NCBI GenBank assembly: GCA_037976565.1
Contig: CP137671.1
Coordinates: 11,341,669-11,405,668, forward strand
DNA length: 64,000 nucleotides
DNA from: Mesocentrotus franciscanus
Taxonomy: Eukaryota; Echinodermata; Echinoidea; Camarodonta; Strongylocentrotidae
Direction: 5' to 3'
In this document: one piece after another, positions 21,800 through 31,810 of the stretch
Layout: each line of letters starts with the position of its first letter
Numbering within the stretch: the first letter of the stretch is position 1
Made by a program: the position numbers and the translations under genes
Notes under the pieces: model-generated
What the model saw: only the letters and a program-made list of their open reading frames with translations
Told to the model about the DNA's origin: nothing
The model's database searches: none

Positions 21800-23480
21800 C
21801 ATGTTGATGTTTGTCAAAAGTAATTATCCTACAGCACATACCTTTATGGTTTTTACATCGTGAGGCATGATTGGACAAAATTCTAGTAGCACGCAAGTGA
21901 TATCAGCTGACTGCGCTCGATCGCTCGGTCGGCTGGGCACTGTGCAAGCACTGCGGGCATCAATGTTGTCATTTTTAGTTAATCCAAATGGATATGTACC
22001 AAAGTTAAAACATAAATCTTTATTTTGTATTATTGTATTTGAACAATAAATTTCAAGTTACAAAATGTATATTTATAAAGGAACTTTTTGAGAAACCGAT
22101 CAAATTATATTTGCACTGACATTGTGTACATGTAATGATGTATGATGTACACGATCTGAATGTGTGGTGTGGTGGTGGTTATTTTATCTGACTGTTAAGA
22201 AAGCATAAATGCTCGTTAGTAAGCAACCAGCAGACCGACTGCTTTAAACTAGCCTTTAGAGTTTAGGTCCTCTCAGCTCAGCTCTCCGAGTCCGAGGGAC
22301 CTGGTGATGAGAATTAATTAATGCCTTAATGGCCCTTATTACCAAAGCCAAAGGCAAAGCCAAAGCCAAGGCAAAGCGACTTGGTTTCGAATCCGGGTCG
22401 CCGGAATATGAAATCACTGCTCTACCAACCGAGACTTGTATCGTGCGAGCATACTAGAATTCGATGCTTTTAGCTTGAGATTACAAAGATGCCCACTCCA
22501 CCCCCCTCGGCCCCTCGTACTTATAGTTATTATAAGTGCATGTGATTGATGTGTGCAGAAAAGGGACGATGCGCGGATGCAATAATTACTAGCCGTAGGC
22601 CTACACCTTTACCAACGAATGGGACCGTGTCGAAAACAAACCGCATAATACCCATTAAATAAACTACAATAGAAATATTATCGAGCAATATTTTTAATGT
22701 GATAAATAATGAAAACAATCAAGATATGAATCGAGAAGAAAAAAACGGTGCAATGTTACCTAGTTTGAGGTATTATGCCCACTTTTATGCCGCTGTCCAG
22801 AAAAGCTTCTGCTAGCCTAGTCTAGGTCTCAGCCGTTTTTTAGGCTGGTCGCTTCCCTTCAATGTTGCACGTAAGCAGTGATTTTTTATGATTCCTTCAA
22901 ATTTGAACGTATGCCTAAAATTATACGCAGCGGAAATATAAGAATAATAAAGATATTTGTATTGTTAGGTAGTACGACTAGTACCCTGCAATTCTACAAG
23001 ACATTGGATTTAGTTTATTTTTTTAAAATAAATATAAATCTATCTATAATAGTATTTTGTGAGTGATCATAAACCAAAAACGGGGGTGTCATGCATCGAT
23101 CTCGAGATTGCAGTCTAGATGAAAACTTCTTTCCCACCTATATATTATCATGATGTATCGACCCTTTTAAACATACGTACGTCTGAATTTTTTTCCCTTC
23201 AGATTTCACAATCACAGTGAGTGAGTGATGGGAATCAATGTTTTCATTTCATTTATTTTTTAATTTATTAACTTGTTTATTGATTTATTTGTTTATTTGT
23301 TTGTGTATTTAAAAATTCATTTATTGATTCCTTCATTTATTTCTTCGTTCATTTATATTTATACATGCATATTCATGTGTTGGTGCTCCGACTTTCTAGA
23401 CATGAGGGGGCCGGGGGGGGGGGTTCATGTAAAGGGGCATATATCGACTTTGTCTTAATTTCGGGGGTTATATATATATG
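21800..23480. other. Intergenic, no gene recognised
   Basis: AT-rich DNA with a T-rich ATTTATTT-like tract (about 23250-23360) and a short tRNA-like segment near 22380. No protein similarity was seen. Confidence 0.6.
22374..22450 (-). repeat. tRNA-like SINE head
   Basis: On the minus strand, TCTCGGTTGGTAGAGCAGTG, then ATTTCATATTCCGGCGACCC and GGATTCGAAACCAAG, resembles the A box, anticodon arm and B box of a tRNA. There is no matching acceptor stem, so a SINE head or tRNA pseudogene is more likely than a functional tRNA. Confidence 0.55.
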
Positions 23481-23485
23481 AAGGG

Positions 23486-24085
23486 GTGACCAAAGTTCGC
23501 GGACATTTTAGAACATATTACAAAATGTGATATTCCATCTATGATTTCTCAAATTCTACACAAATGTGTTTATTTCAATTATTACCAAATGGACGGCAAA
23601 GTTTTTTACTACAAATTGGTTCAACTAGAAAATTTATCGTCGAAGGATTTCGGAGATATCGCGATCTAAAAATCGATGTCCGATCGTGCATGCGCGCTGC
23701 ATCTAAAAAGTCTTAAAACAGCGAGACCTAAGTTCACGCACGGGGTTTACAGCTGATTTATACAAAAATGCGATCCATAAAAAAAAGGCAATTTCATAAT
23801 TTGCAAGGCAAGATATCATACAATTAGTTGGTACCACTCTTTACTTACAATTTTGAGGATATCTGCTCTCAAAATGAAGATTTCCAAACCCTTATCGGAA
23901 AGTTGATAATTTGTCGGAACGGATGCAAATGACTGCAAAATTTGCCGATCTTTCGCAACCAATTCCAAAGAAAATTTCGTTTCTGGGTAATTTTATGATC
24001 CTCTTTCCATTGGTGATATCAGATTTTCGAAATCTTACCGATTTTTTGAGAAAGCGAACTTTGGTCACGCGCGAACTTTGGTCAC
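23486..24085. mobile_element. 600-bp element with GTGACCAAAGTTCGCG inverted ends
   Basis: It begins GTGACCAAAGTTCGCG and ends CGCGAACTTTGGTCAC, and the right end carries that terminal sequence twice. The interior has no transposase-like ORF. A solitary copy of the doubled end lies at 25284-25327. This suggests a non-autonomous DNA transposon family. Confidence 0.75.
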
Positions 24086-24389
24086 ACCACCATAGGCCTA
24101 GGCCTATACATTATGGTAAATTAATATCTTGTGTGTATGCGGGTTTGACAGGTTGTCAGATGTTCCTTCAAATACTTCATCTCTTTAAAAAGGGCGATAA
24201 TTATGGTTTATATTATATGCGCCTATTTAATTCTCTATTTGATTTTATTGCTGTCATTGTCATAGGCCTAAGCATGAGATCCTATATAGACTAAACGAGA
24301 TCTCACGTGCAACTTATAGGATGTTTATTATTTGATTTGGAGCATCGACTCATAACATTGAATTTTAAGAGTTGTGCTCTATTTACTTA

Positions 24390-24765
24390 GATGTCATCAT
24401 CTATATATAGTGCCGTCCCTTAATTCGGAAGGGGATGGCGGCTATAATATATGCACTCCGCCGCTTTCTGTCATGTACCCTTGTTCTAACCTCTCCGTAG
24501 TTAAGACCAGTCCATTTCTTGACATCATCAAACCAAGTGTTTTGCTGTCTACCCCTTTATCGTTTACCATCTAGGCTCTACCATTCCTTCCAGCAAGATC
24601 TTCTGCAATCCTCCTCCTCTCATCACATGACCAACAAACACTAGTTTTCTCTTCTTCACTGCGTTAAGTTCTCTCTCTTTGTTTGCTCTGGTCAGTTCTT
24701 CTTTGTTGCTAATTTTCATCGGCCCCTCTGATTCTTAGCATTCTGCGGAAACGCACTTAAATGTA
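24390..24765 (-). pseudogene. LINE ORF2 C-terminal fragment (RTE-like)
   Basis: Minus-strand translation across frames gives FRRMLRIRG, then KRKLVFVGHVMRGGG and GRQQNTWFDDVKKWTGLNYG. This is the standard LINE C-terminal series (RRMLRI, FxGHVxR, GRQxxxW, IKKWTG) and resembles the end of the plus-strand LINE at 52450-52800. It is frameshifted and isolated. Confidence 0.75.
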
Positions 24766-25030
24766 CCTGAACATATTTTTTTTTTTTTTTTTTGGGGATC
24801 CCGTCACCTTTTACAAACACTGAGCATTACTTGTAAATAAATAAACCATTATAAACGATTTCCCTCAAGATCAATAAAATAATGAAACCATCAATCACGT
24901 TTCCAGTATACCTGATAATAATTGATATTTGACATATGGAAGACTTGTCACCTCTATATGCTTGAGCAAATTCACTTATAAAAGATCACGGGCATCAAAT
25001 TTTCAGGGAATGTGTCTGATACTTATAGTA

Positions 25031-25180
25031 AGCAAATAATTACCGTTGGTGAAGGTGATGGGACAAACTATCACTTCCGAGGCGATCTGGATGTAGCTAT
25101 CTTTCCGAAGCGTATACATTCAGATCGCCGAGGAAGTGATAGTTTGCCATCGCCTGAAACCAAAAGGTGATTATTTGCTT
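25031..25180. mobile_element. 150-bp foldback MITE
   Basis: Arms 25064-25089 and 25121-25146 (CAAACTATCACTTCC...GCGATCTG) pair at 24 of 26 positions. Outside them AGCAAATAAT-ACC...GGTGATGG pairs with CCATCGCC...GGTGATTATTTGCT, giving terminal inverted repeats of about 55 bp. Confidence 0.75.
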
Positions 25181-25283
25181 TATATTCCACATCGGAAACA
25201 TTTCACTTCTTCCGTCATTTTAGAGCAACAAGTCATCACTTAACAGCTAGCAAACGGTGAACGATACGTACAGTGCATGTAGT

Positions 25284-25327
25284 ATGGTGGTGTGCCATAG
25301 TTCGCGCGTGACCAAAGTTCGCGTACT
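25284..25327. repeat. Solitary end of the GTGACCAAAGTTCGCG element
   Basis: ATGGTGGTGTGCCATAGTTC, then GCGCGTGACCAAAGTTCGCG, matches the inverted right end of the element ending at 24085, including its doubled terminus. Confidence 0.65.
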
Positions 25328-25375
25328 AACACTAAAAGCGCTTAAAGAGGAGAGCAATACGCGGCGTATACAATT

Positions 25376-25430
25376 AAAGTGCGTTGCACCCGGTAAATAG
25401 TACTACTATCTACCGGGTGCAACGCACTTT
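25376..25430. repeat. Perfect 20-bp stem hairpin
   Basis: AAAGTGCGTTGCACCCGGTA at 25376-25395 is the exact reverse complement of 25411-25430, with a 15-nt loop. A diverged half-copy (TATCTACGCAGTGTAACGAA) follows at about 25449-25468. Confidence 0.85.
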
Positions 25431-25784
25431 CACTGAATATAGTAATACTATCTACGCAGTGTAACGAACTTTTCTTCCCCCATCAATGATGGGCGAACTA
25501 TCTTTCATCACGTGATTTCCTTTTGACCAATCGTATAGAGCAAGATTCTTAGTATGTGGAATAGAAAAGGGTTCATCCCCGTAGACCGACATCCCACGAG
25601 ACCGAAAAACAAATAAAAACATAAGAAGTTATGGGGAAAGAAGAAAGCTCAAAAGGTCAACAAGACTGAGGGACCAACGAACAAAAAAATACGGGAAGAT
25701 TGAATAAATGTCAGTCTCGTGGGCTGTCGGTCTCGTGGCTATTGTATATTTATCACGATAGGTGTTACTACCCCCCCTGAAGGA

Positions 25785-27130
25785 TTTCTTAAAGGGCAAT
25801 CCAACCTTTGTATTAAGCTGATTTGTATATGAAAGCAGAAAAAATAACAAAAGAGAATGGCAAAAGTTTGAAATGAATCGGATCAATAGGAAGTTATGAA
25901 TGTTTGAAATATGAGATCACTAGTCTATGCGAATCTCAAATTGGTAGTTTGGTCAGTGGATTGTGACGTAGGACGAGGATAACTCTCCCGTTTGCCCTGT
26001 AGAAAAAACACCATTAATTTCTGTTTTTTCTCGTAAGTCCCTTCTCCCTTAGGGCACTACTCAAAATATATTATAGATAGCATATTATTAAAGCCCAAGT
26101 CCACTCCAAAAATAACTTACTTTCAATAGAAACAGAAAAATCAGACAAACCAATCAAAAAAGTTTGAGCAAAATCGGATAACTAATAAGAAAGTTATGAA
26201 TTTTTAATGACATGAAAAACTTTGAAAATCACTACACAAATTGGCAACTCACTCATGAGTCTGTGACGTATGGTCCTCACTATCCACTAATTATTTTCTT
26301 TATATTGATAATATAAATTTCCTATTTTCCCTCTAAGAATCTTATTTCTTCACACCAGCATCCAAGTTAGATTGATAGTAATATGTTTTTGTGTGGATGC
26401 ACCAATATAGAGTAATTGTTTTCCAGTTAAATCATGAAAATTTGAATTTTGATAAACTATTTATATAAAAATCAATAATTATAAAAACAATATTCAGAAA
26501 ATAGTATCAATTCTTCAAAATTATAAAAGATTTTGGGAAATGTCATGCACGCAATATGATACAAATCATATAACCTGGGCAAAGGCATGGGGAAATCAAG
26601 TTTTGGGGATAAAAAGGGAAATTAATGGGATTAAACTATATAAAGCAATTGATAAGTAGTGAGGACATGACGTCACGAACTGATAACCAAATTGGCAATT
26701 TGTGTAGTGATTTCCAGTGTTTTTTAGTTTTACATACTTTTTCAAAAATTCATAACTTTCTTATTAGTTATCCGATTTTGCTCAAGCTTTTTTTGATTGG
26801 TTTTTCTGATTTTTCTGGGCTATAAAAAGGTCCTCTAAAAAGAATAAACCCTCCTGATCCATTAACTTTTGAAAAAAAAAAATTTTTTTTAGTCATTTTA
26901 TAATTATGTTGGAACAGATGGGAAAGTAGTCCGGCACTACATCACATTGACATAACCACTTCAACCAATTTGAAGTGCCCATGCATACGTATATATAGTG
27001 ATTACAACTTTCAAAAATCATAACTTTCATATATTCAGTCAGATTTAATTGAATTTTCATCAGTTTGCTTCTCTGATATGTCTGCTTTCTTTTAGTAGTT
27101 GTCTATTTGGGTTGGATTTCCCTTTAAGAT
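25785..27130. repeat. Nested foldback elements
   Basis: The outer ends AAGGGCAATCCAACC (25792) and GGTTGGATTTCCCTTT (27111) are inverted. Inside, 26100-26290 (AATCAGACAAACCAATCAAA, ATAAGAAAGTTATGAATTTT) is inverted at 26620-26825 (AAAATTCATAACTTTCTTAT, TTTGATTGGTTTTTCTGATT). No transposase ORF was seen. It resembles the smaller element at 12658. Confidence 0.7.
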
Positions 27131-27399
27131 CCCTTCGACTTTAATGTTGCGCATTAACTGTAAGACTAATAATCACTTTTGTTATCATTGTGTAAACAGC
27201 TTTCCTTTGATCTTCAAAATAACTTTTAATCTATCAATCAGTTTTCACCTGTACAGAAACAATGAGATTGGACGGGCAATTAAGATTCATCCTGTTTAGA
27301 TCTTATCTTCGAGCAATTTACTCTGAAATGTCAAAACACTCAATATAGGACCAAAAAGTTCCACTAAGGATAGAAGAAGGATGAATAGGACATCAAAGG

Positions 27400-27625
27400 A
27401 GGAGAAGAAGACAGAGAATTGGGAGGAGGGGAGGAGGGGAGGAGGAGAAGAAGAAGAAAAAGAAGAAAAAGAAAAAGAGAAAAGAATAATTAAAAAAAAA
27501 GAAGGGAGAAGGAGAAGAAGATGAAGAAAAGGTACAAAAATACAATAATTGACATATTTCAATACATTAACACACATACACACGCACACACACGCACATA
27601 AACACCCTCACATACACGCACACAA
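27400..27625. repeat. Purine-rich tract and CA repeat
   Basis: A/G-rich DNA from about 27400 to 27535, then CACACA/CGCACA repeats (about 27570-27625). Open frames here are compositional. Confidence 0.85.
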
Positions 27626-27825
27626 AACAACATATTCAGCATGTAAGTCGTATCACTCATCCCTTTGTTTTTTTCTTCCTCATTCTAATAGATTTTTCTC
27701 TCTATATATTCATACAGAATCGGTTCATTTCTCTGGAGATTGTATTGTTTGTAGCAGATCTTTACGAAGCATGTATATTCAACGGTACATGGACGGTGGA
27801 CTTTATGCTAATTAACAATATTGAT

Positions 27826-27903
27826 AATAATGGCTACATTTATGTTGTGCACGTATCCATCCCAGAGGAAGTCCAATTAGGCGCCTAAAAGGTAGTATAA
27901 TAC
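27826..27903 (-). repeat. SINE half interrupted by the LTR element
   Basis: The SINE blocks ACCTTGGCTTTAGCCCC and later parts appear only after the LTR element (31683 on). This segment, ending GTAGTATAATAC, occupies the position of the preceding SINE part. It is too diverged to be certain. Confidence 0.4.
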
Positions 27904-28308
27904 TGTAGCATAACTAGTCTGGTAATTTAGTAGGACGTAGAGGGCGTTATCATTAATTGTCATATATATACGTGCACATCATGAAGATGTGAGTGAGTCT
28001 GACTCCGGCAGCGTTGAGCTGTCGCTGCGACAGGAGTGAATGTTGAGCTGTCGTTGGGACAGATACGAGATCCGATATAAAGTCACTTGAACTGCAAATA
28101 CTCTGTAAGTGTTATTTCTTTAGTGCTGTCATACATTCAGTGGTTGCGGGAGTGAGTGAATGAGAGCTAGTCCACGTTATTCTAACACGATATACTTTTG
28201 TGAGAGCCCACGGAGAGATCGCTGATGATTGCTTGTCGAGAGCGTGGACCGGGTTTTGAGAGACTGCAAAGGCAGAACGCTACCCCGGCAGAGCCCGGTT
28301 ACGTCACA
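27904..28308 (+). repeat. 5' LTR (405 bp)
   Basis: Begins TGTAGCATAACTAGTC and ends GGTTACGTCACA, the TG...CA pattern of LTRs. GAGATCCGATATAAAGTCAC at about 28068-28087 could hold a TATA-like box (GATATAAAG). Identical to the 3' LTR except for one base. Confidence 0.97.
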
Positions 28309-28309
28309 C

Positions 28310-28327
28310 TGGTGGCAGCGGTGGGAT
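28310..28327 (+). promoter_or_regulatory. Primer-binding site, tRNA-Leu type
   Basis: TGGTGGCAGCGGTGGGAT, one base after the 5' LTR, is the exact complement of the 3' end ATCCCACCGCTGCCA-CCA seen in animal tRNA-Leu genes. It would prime minus-strand DNA synthesis. Confidence 0.85.
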
Positions 28328-28384
28328 TGAAGCACGTGGTTGTAGCAGCTCGGAACGAACTCCCCCAGCAGCGCCTAGATTGGC

Positions 28385-29775
28385 ACACGGAAAGAGATAG
28401 CGCCTATACGTGGTAGGTATAGCGCCTTGGATTTCGACTGTGTGTAGGCGCCGGCAGTGATAGCGCCTATACGTGGTAGGTATAGCGCCTTGATCTCGCC
28501 TGTGTGTAGGCGCCGGCAGTGATAGCGCCTATACGTGGTAGGTATAGCGCCTTGGATCTCGCCTGTGTGTAGGCGCCGGCAGTGATAGCGCCTATACATT
28601 GTGAGTATAGCGCCTAGGAGTTGAAGGCAGACATAGCGCCTATACGTGGTAGGTATAGCGCCTTGATCTCGCCTGTGTCCGGGCGCCGGCAGTGATAGCG
28701 CCTTTACATTGTGAGTATAGCGCCTAGGAGTTGAAGGCAGACATAGCGCCTATACGTGGTAGGTATAGCGCCTTGGATTTCGACTGTGTGTAGGCGCCGG
28801 CAGTGATAGCGCCTATACATTGTGAGTATAGCGCCTAGGAGTTGAAGGCAGACATAGCGCCTATACGTGGTAGGTATAGCGCCTTGGATCTCGCCTGTGT
28901 GTGGGCGCCGGCAGTGATAGCGCCTATACATTGTGAGTATAGCGCCTATACGTGGTAGGTATAGCGCCTTGATTTCGACTGTGTGTAGGCGCCGGCAGTG
29001 ATAGCGCCTATACATTGTAGGTATAGCGCCTTGGATTTCGCCTGTGTGTAGGCGCCGGCAGTGATAGCGCCTATACATTGTGAGTATAGCGCCTAGGAGT
29101 TGAAGGCAGACATAGCGCCTATGCATTGTGAGTATAGCGCCTATAGGTGACGGAAGTGATTGCGCCTATACGTGGAAAGTATAGCGCCTGGAGTTTCGCC
29201 GGTGTGCAGGTGAAGGCAGATGTTGCGCCTATACGTGGAAGGTATAGCGCTTGGAGTTTCGAGAAGGCAGAGATAGCGCCTATACGATGGAGGTATAGCG
29301 CCTTGAGTTTCGCCTGTGTGAATGCCACGGCAGAGATGACACCTGGGGTGGCGCCTATACGTGGAAGGTATAGCGCCTGGAGTTTGGCCGGTGTGCAGGC
29401 GAAGGCAGAGGTTGCGCCTATACGTGGAAGGTATAGCGCCTGGAGTTTCGAGAAGACAGAGATAGCGCCTATACGATGGAGGTATAGCGCCTTGAGTTTC
29501 GCCTGTGTGAATGCCACGGCAGAGATGGCACCTGGGGTGGCGCCTATACGTGGAAGGTATAGCGCCTGGAGTTTGGCCGGTGTGCAGGCGAAGGCAGAGG
29601 CTGCGCCTATACGTGGAAGGTATAGCGCCTGGAGTTTCGAGAAGGCAGAGATAGCGCCCATACGATGGAGGTATAGCGCCTTGAGTTTCGCCGGTGTGCA
29701 GGCGAAGGCAGAAGTTGCGCCTATACGTGGAAGGTATAGCGCCAAGAATTTCGAGGAGTCAGCAATCGCTGATGA
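28385..29775 (+). repeat. GCGCCTATAC minisatellite inside the LTR element
   Basis: Tandem units of roughly 60 bp, and shorter ones of about 45, share the core ATAGCGCCTATACGTGGTAG, then GTATAGCGCC, followed by a variable arm (TCGCCTGTGTGTAGGCGCCG or GAGTTGAAGGCAGAC). Two subfamilies are visible: 28400-29150 with TGGTAGGTATAGCGCCTTGG-type units and 29150-29760 with GTGGAAGGTATAGCGCCTGG. The second half shows a higher-order repeat of about 180 bp (29330-29510 against 29510-29690). Confidence 0.92.
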
Positions 29776-29779
29776 ATAA
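29147..29779 (+). CDS. Repeat-encoded ORF, 210 residues (hypothetical)
   Basis: The second half of the minisatellite is open for 210 codons on the plus strand, with repeated units of the form VAPIRGRYSAWSF, EIAPIRWRYSALSFA and GVQAKAEVAPIRG. The opposite strand is open for 208 codons over nearly the same stretch (ALYLPRIGA units). Openness on both strands is explained by stop-free repeat units whose length is a multiple of three, so translation is unproven. No similarity to a known protein was recognised. If made, it would be a basic, aromatic-rich repeat protein. Confidence 0.3.
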   Translation: MTEVIAPIRGKYSAWSFAGVQVKADVAPIRGRYSAWSFEKAEIAPIRWRYSALSFACVNATAEMTPGVAPIRGRYSAWSLAGVQAKAEVAPIRGRYSAWSFEKTEIAPIRWRYSALSFACVNATAEMAPGVAPIRGRYSAWSLAGVQAKAEAAPIRGRYSAWSFEKAEIAPIRWRYSALSFAGVQAKAEVAPIRGRYSAKNFEESAIADE

Positions 29780-29839
29780 TTAGCACCGAAAGTGGAGGTA
29801 CCCCGAGATAGCTATGCGGAGGCAAGGGCAGTTACGATA

Positions 29840-30300
29840 GAACCCAGCATCAGTAATGAGCAGATGAGCCAAGACCAGGCGCAAGATCCTTCAGTCAAGT
29901 GGATCCTGGAAGCAAGGCAGCGTTCAGCGGAGCGGCTTGATTGGTCAGGAATGGCTTCAAAGTCCAGTGTGGAGAAGCCCTTCGGAGGAAGTGAGCCCAA
30001 CTGGAAATGAAGCAAGGCGTTCTCTACAGGAAATGAGAATGTGACCAAGGCCATAGGGTAACTGAATGTTGTCTAAGCTTCGATAGATCGTTGTGAAGGA
30101 ATTGCATGGTGGCAAGTCTAGTGGATACCTTGGCATGAACAAGACCAGAGATATAGTTCGCATGAGGTTCTATTGGGTAGGAACGGATGCTGACATCCGC
30201 TCGAGTGTACGGCAGTAGAAGGTAGTTCAGGTGAACAGGTTGAAACCCTACGAAGAGGCACCTCTTCAGTCCCAGGACTCCTAGTTAGAAGCGAGTGTAA
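29840..30300 (+). pseudogene. Gypsy-type pol remnant (pre-integrase and zinc domain, C-terminus)
   Basis: Pieces in several frames: DQAQDPSVKWILEARQ and ERLDWSGMASKS (about 29868-29965), like the linker before integrase in Gypsy elements. Next is KELHGGKSSGYLGMNKTRDI, then VRMRFYWVGTDADIRSSVRQ and a stop (30096-30217), like the integrase zinc-binding region. Finally VNRLKPYEEAP (about 30231-30263) resembles a pol C-terminal motif. The second His of the zinc domain is Tyr and the CxxC half is missing, so it cannot be functional. Confidence 0.75.
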
Positions 30301-31258
30301 GTCAGCATGAATTTTGAGCAGGACGCTCCTAGCCAACTTGCACATGTGCAGCTTCAGGAGAGGAAGAGGAGGTTGACCCTGTTGATAGGGAAGATTCAAA
30401 ACCTGTTGAGCCCCTTGTACCTGCACCACGAAAGGTTCCTGTCCCAGCCTCTAGGAGAAATCTCATGAGAACTAGGAATCCACCAAGGCCCAACTTCTTT
30501 AATCATTGCCATAAACTCAAACTAAGCAGCTAAACGTCCAGTACTTTGCCATTCCAGCCAATGTATTTTGTTGTACCTGTAATGAAATGTGCCTTATCTT
30601 ATTCATCTGGAATCCTGCATTCCTTCTACCCTTCACCTTTCGTCTGTCTTTCAACTCATATTTTCATTCGTTCTCCCTCTACTTCTTTTGTTCTTTCACT
30701 CTACTCGAGTTCTTATGTTGCACTTTACTAAAGTTGAAAGAATATTGCTTATGTTGTATTGTTACTATGCAAATATATCGTGTTAACGATATTTAAGGGA
30801 TGCATTGTTTTGAGTTTATTATACTTGCCATGTATATGTCACTTGCCGTATATACCTCGTGTTCAAGTTATGACATGTATACGGGTATATTGTATTTGTA
30901 AGATAGCAGAAGAAAAGACGATCGAGGGTTATGTTTTAGTTTAACATGTATAAGCATATATTTTTATGAAAAGATATATATGTCCTTGATATATTCACCT
31001 ATGCATTGTGTTTTATTCCATGTATTTCATGCTTCTACACTTCTAGTCCTATTCCCTTCCGCACCCTTTCTCTCCTGAACTTTACCGTTTCTCCTTTTGT
31101 TCTTTCTCTTTACTTTTGTACATAAATTATTTTGTTGTTACATCTTAGTTTTATATGTAGTTTAAGGAGTTTTAAAGTATTTGTATACTTTTTTAGAAAG
31201 AATATTCCGATGAAATGTTATGTTGTTTTGCCAAAGGGTGGTCAGAGGACTGTCCACA

Positions 31259-31273
31259 CTTGGGGAGGGGCTG
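31259..31273 (+). promoter_or_regulatory. Polypurine tract
   Basis: CTTGGGGAGGGGCTG lies immediately before the 3' LTR. The purine run GGGGAGGGG fits a plus-strand primer, although the last bases before the LTR are not purine. Confidence 0.65.
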
Positions 31274-31678
31274 TGTAGCATAACTAGTCTGGTAATTTAG
31301 TAGGACGTAGAGGGCGTTATCATTAATTGTCATATATATACGTGCACATCATGAAGATGTGAGTGAGTCTGACTCCGGCAGCGTTGAGCTGTCGCTGCGA
31401 CAGGAGTGAATGTTGAGCTGTCGTTGGGACAGATACGAGATCCGATATAAAGTCACTTGAACTGCAAATACTCTGTAAGTGTTATTTCTTTAGTGCTGTC
31501 ATACATTCAGTGGTTGCGGGAGTGAGTGAATGAGAGCTAGTCCACGTTATTCTAACACGATATACTTTTGTGAGAGCCCACGGAGAGATCGCTGATGATT
31601 GATTGTCGAGAGCGTGGACCGGGTTTTGAGAGACTGCAAAGGCAGAACGCTACCCCGGCAGAGCCCGGTTACGTCACA
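31274..31678 (+). repeat. 3' LTR (405 bp)
   Basis: Same length and sequence as 27904-28308 except A for C in GATGATTGATTGTCG (about 31602). Followed by the target-site copy ATAC. Confidence 0.97.
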
Positions 31679-31810
31679 ATACCTTGGCTTTAGCCCCTCT
31701 GCTCTCCGGCGCTAAAAGCATTCAAGGAATAAACTCCTACCAGGTACCCATTAACTACACTTGGGTGGAGAGTGGCAACTGTAGATTAATGTCTTGCCAA
31801 TGGACATGAA
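31679..31810 (-). repeat. SINE fragment after the LTR element
   Basis: ATACCTTGGCTTTAGC, TTCAAGGAATAAACTCCTAC, GGTGGAGAGTGGCAACTGTA and GATTAATGTCTTGCC are the SINE blocks found elsewhere. Their first bases coincide with the LTR element's target duplication. Confidence 0.7.

Larger units (their letters stand above)
27904..31678 (+). mobile_element. Non-autonomous LTR retrotransposon, Gypsy-derived, 3775 bp
   Basis: Two direct 405-bp LTRs (27904-28308, 31274-31678) start TGTAGC and end TCACA and differ at one base only (C/A in GATTGCTTG / GATTGATTG). The 4-bp target duplication ATAC flanks the element (27900-27903, 31679-31682). A tRNA-Leu-type primer-binding site follows the 5' LTR and a purine run precedes the 3' LTR. 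The 2965-bp interior lacks gag, protease, RT, RNase H and the integrase core. Instead it has a 1.4-kb minisatellite (28385-29775) and fragments of the region before and within the integrase zinc domain and of the pol C-terminus. It must have been moved by an autonomous relative, and recently, given the LTR identity. Confidence 0.95.

Noticed and set aside
29119..29745. 208-residue minus-strand ORF in the LTR element
   Set aside because: Same minisatellite read backwards; stop-free repeat units explain it and the element is transcribed from the other strand.
28385..29775. CRISPR-like array
   Set aside because: Units are tandem with degenerate arms and no unique spacers, in a eukaryotic LTR element.
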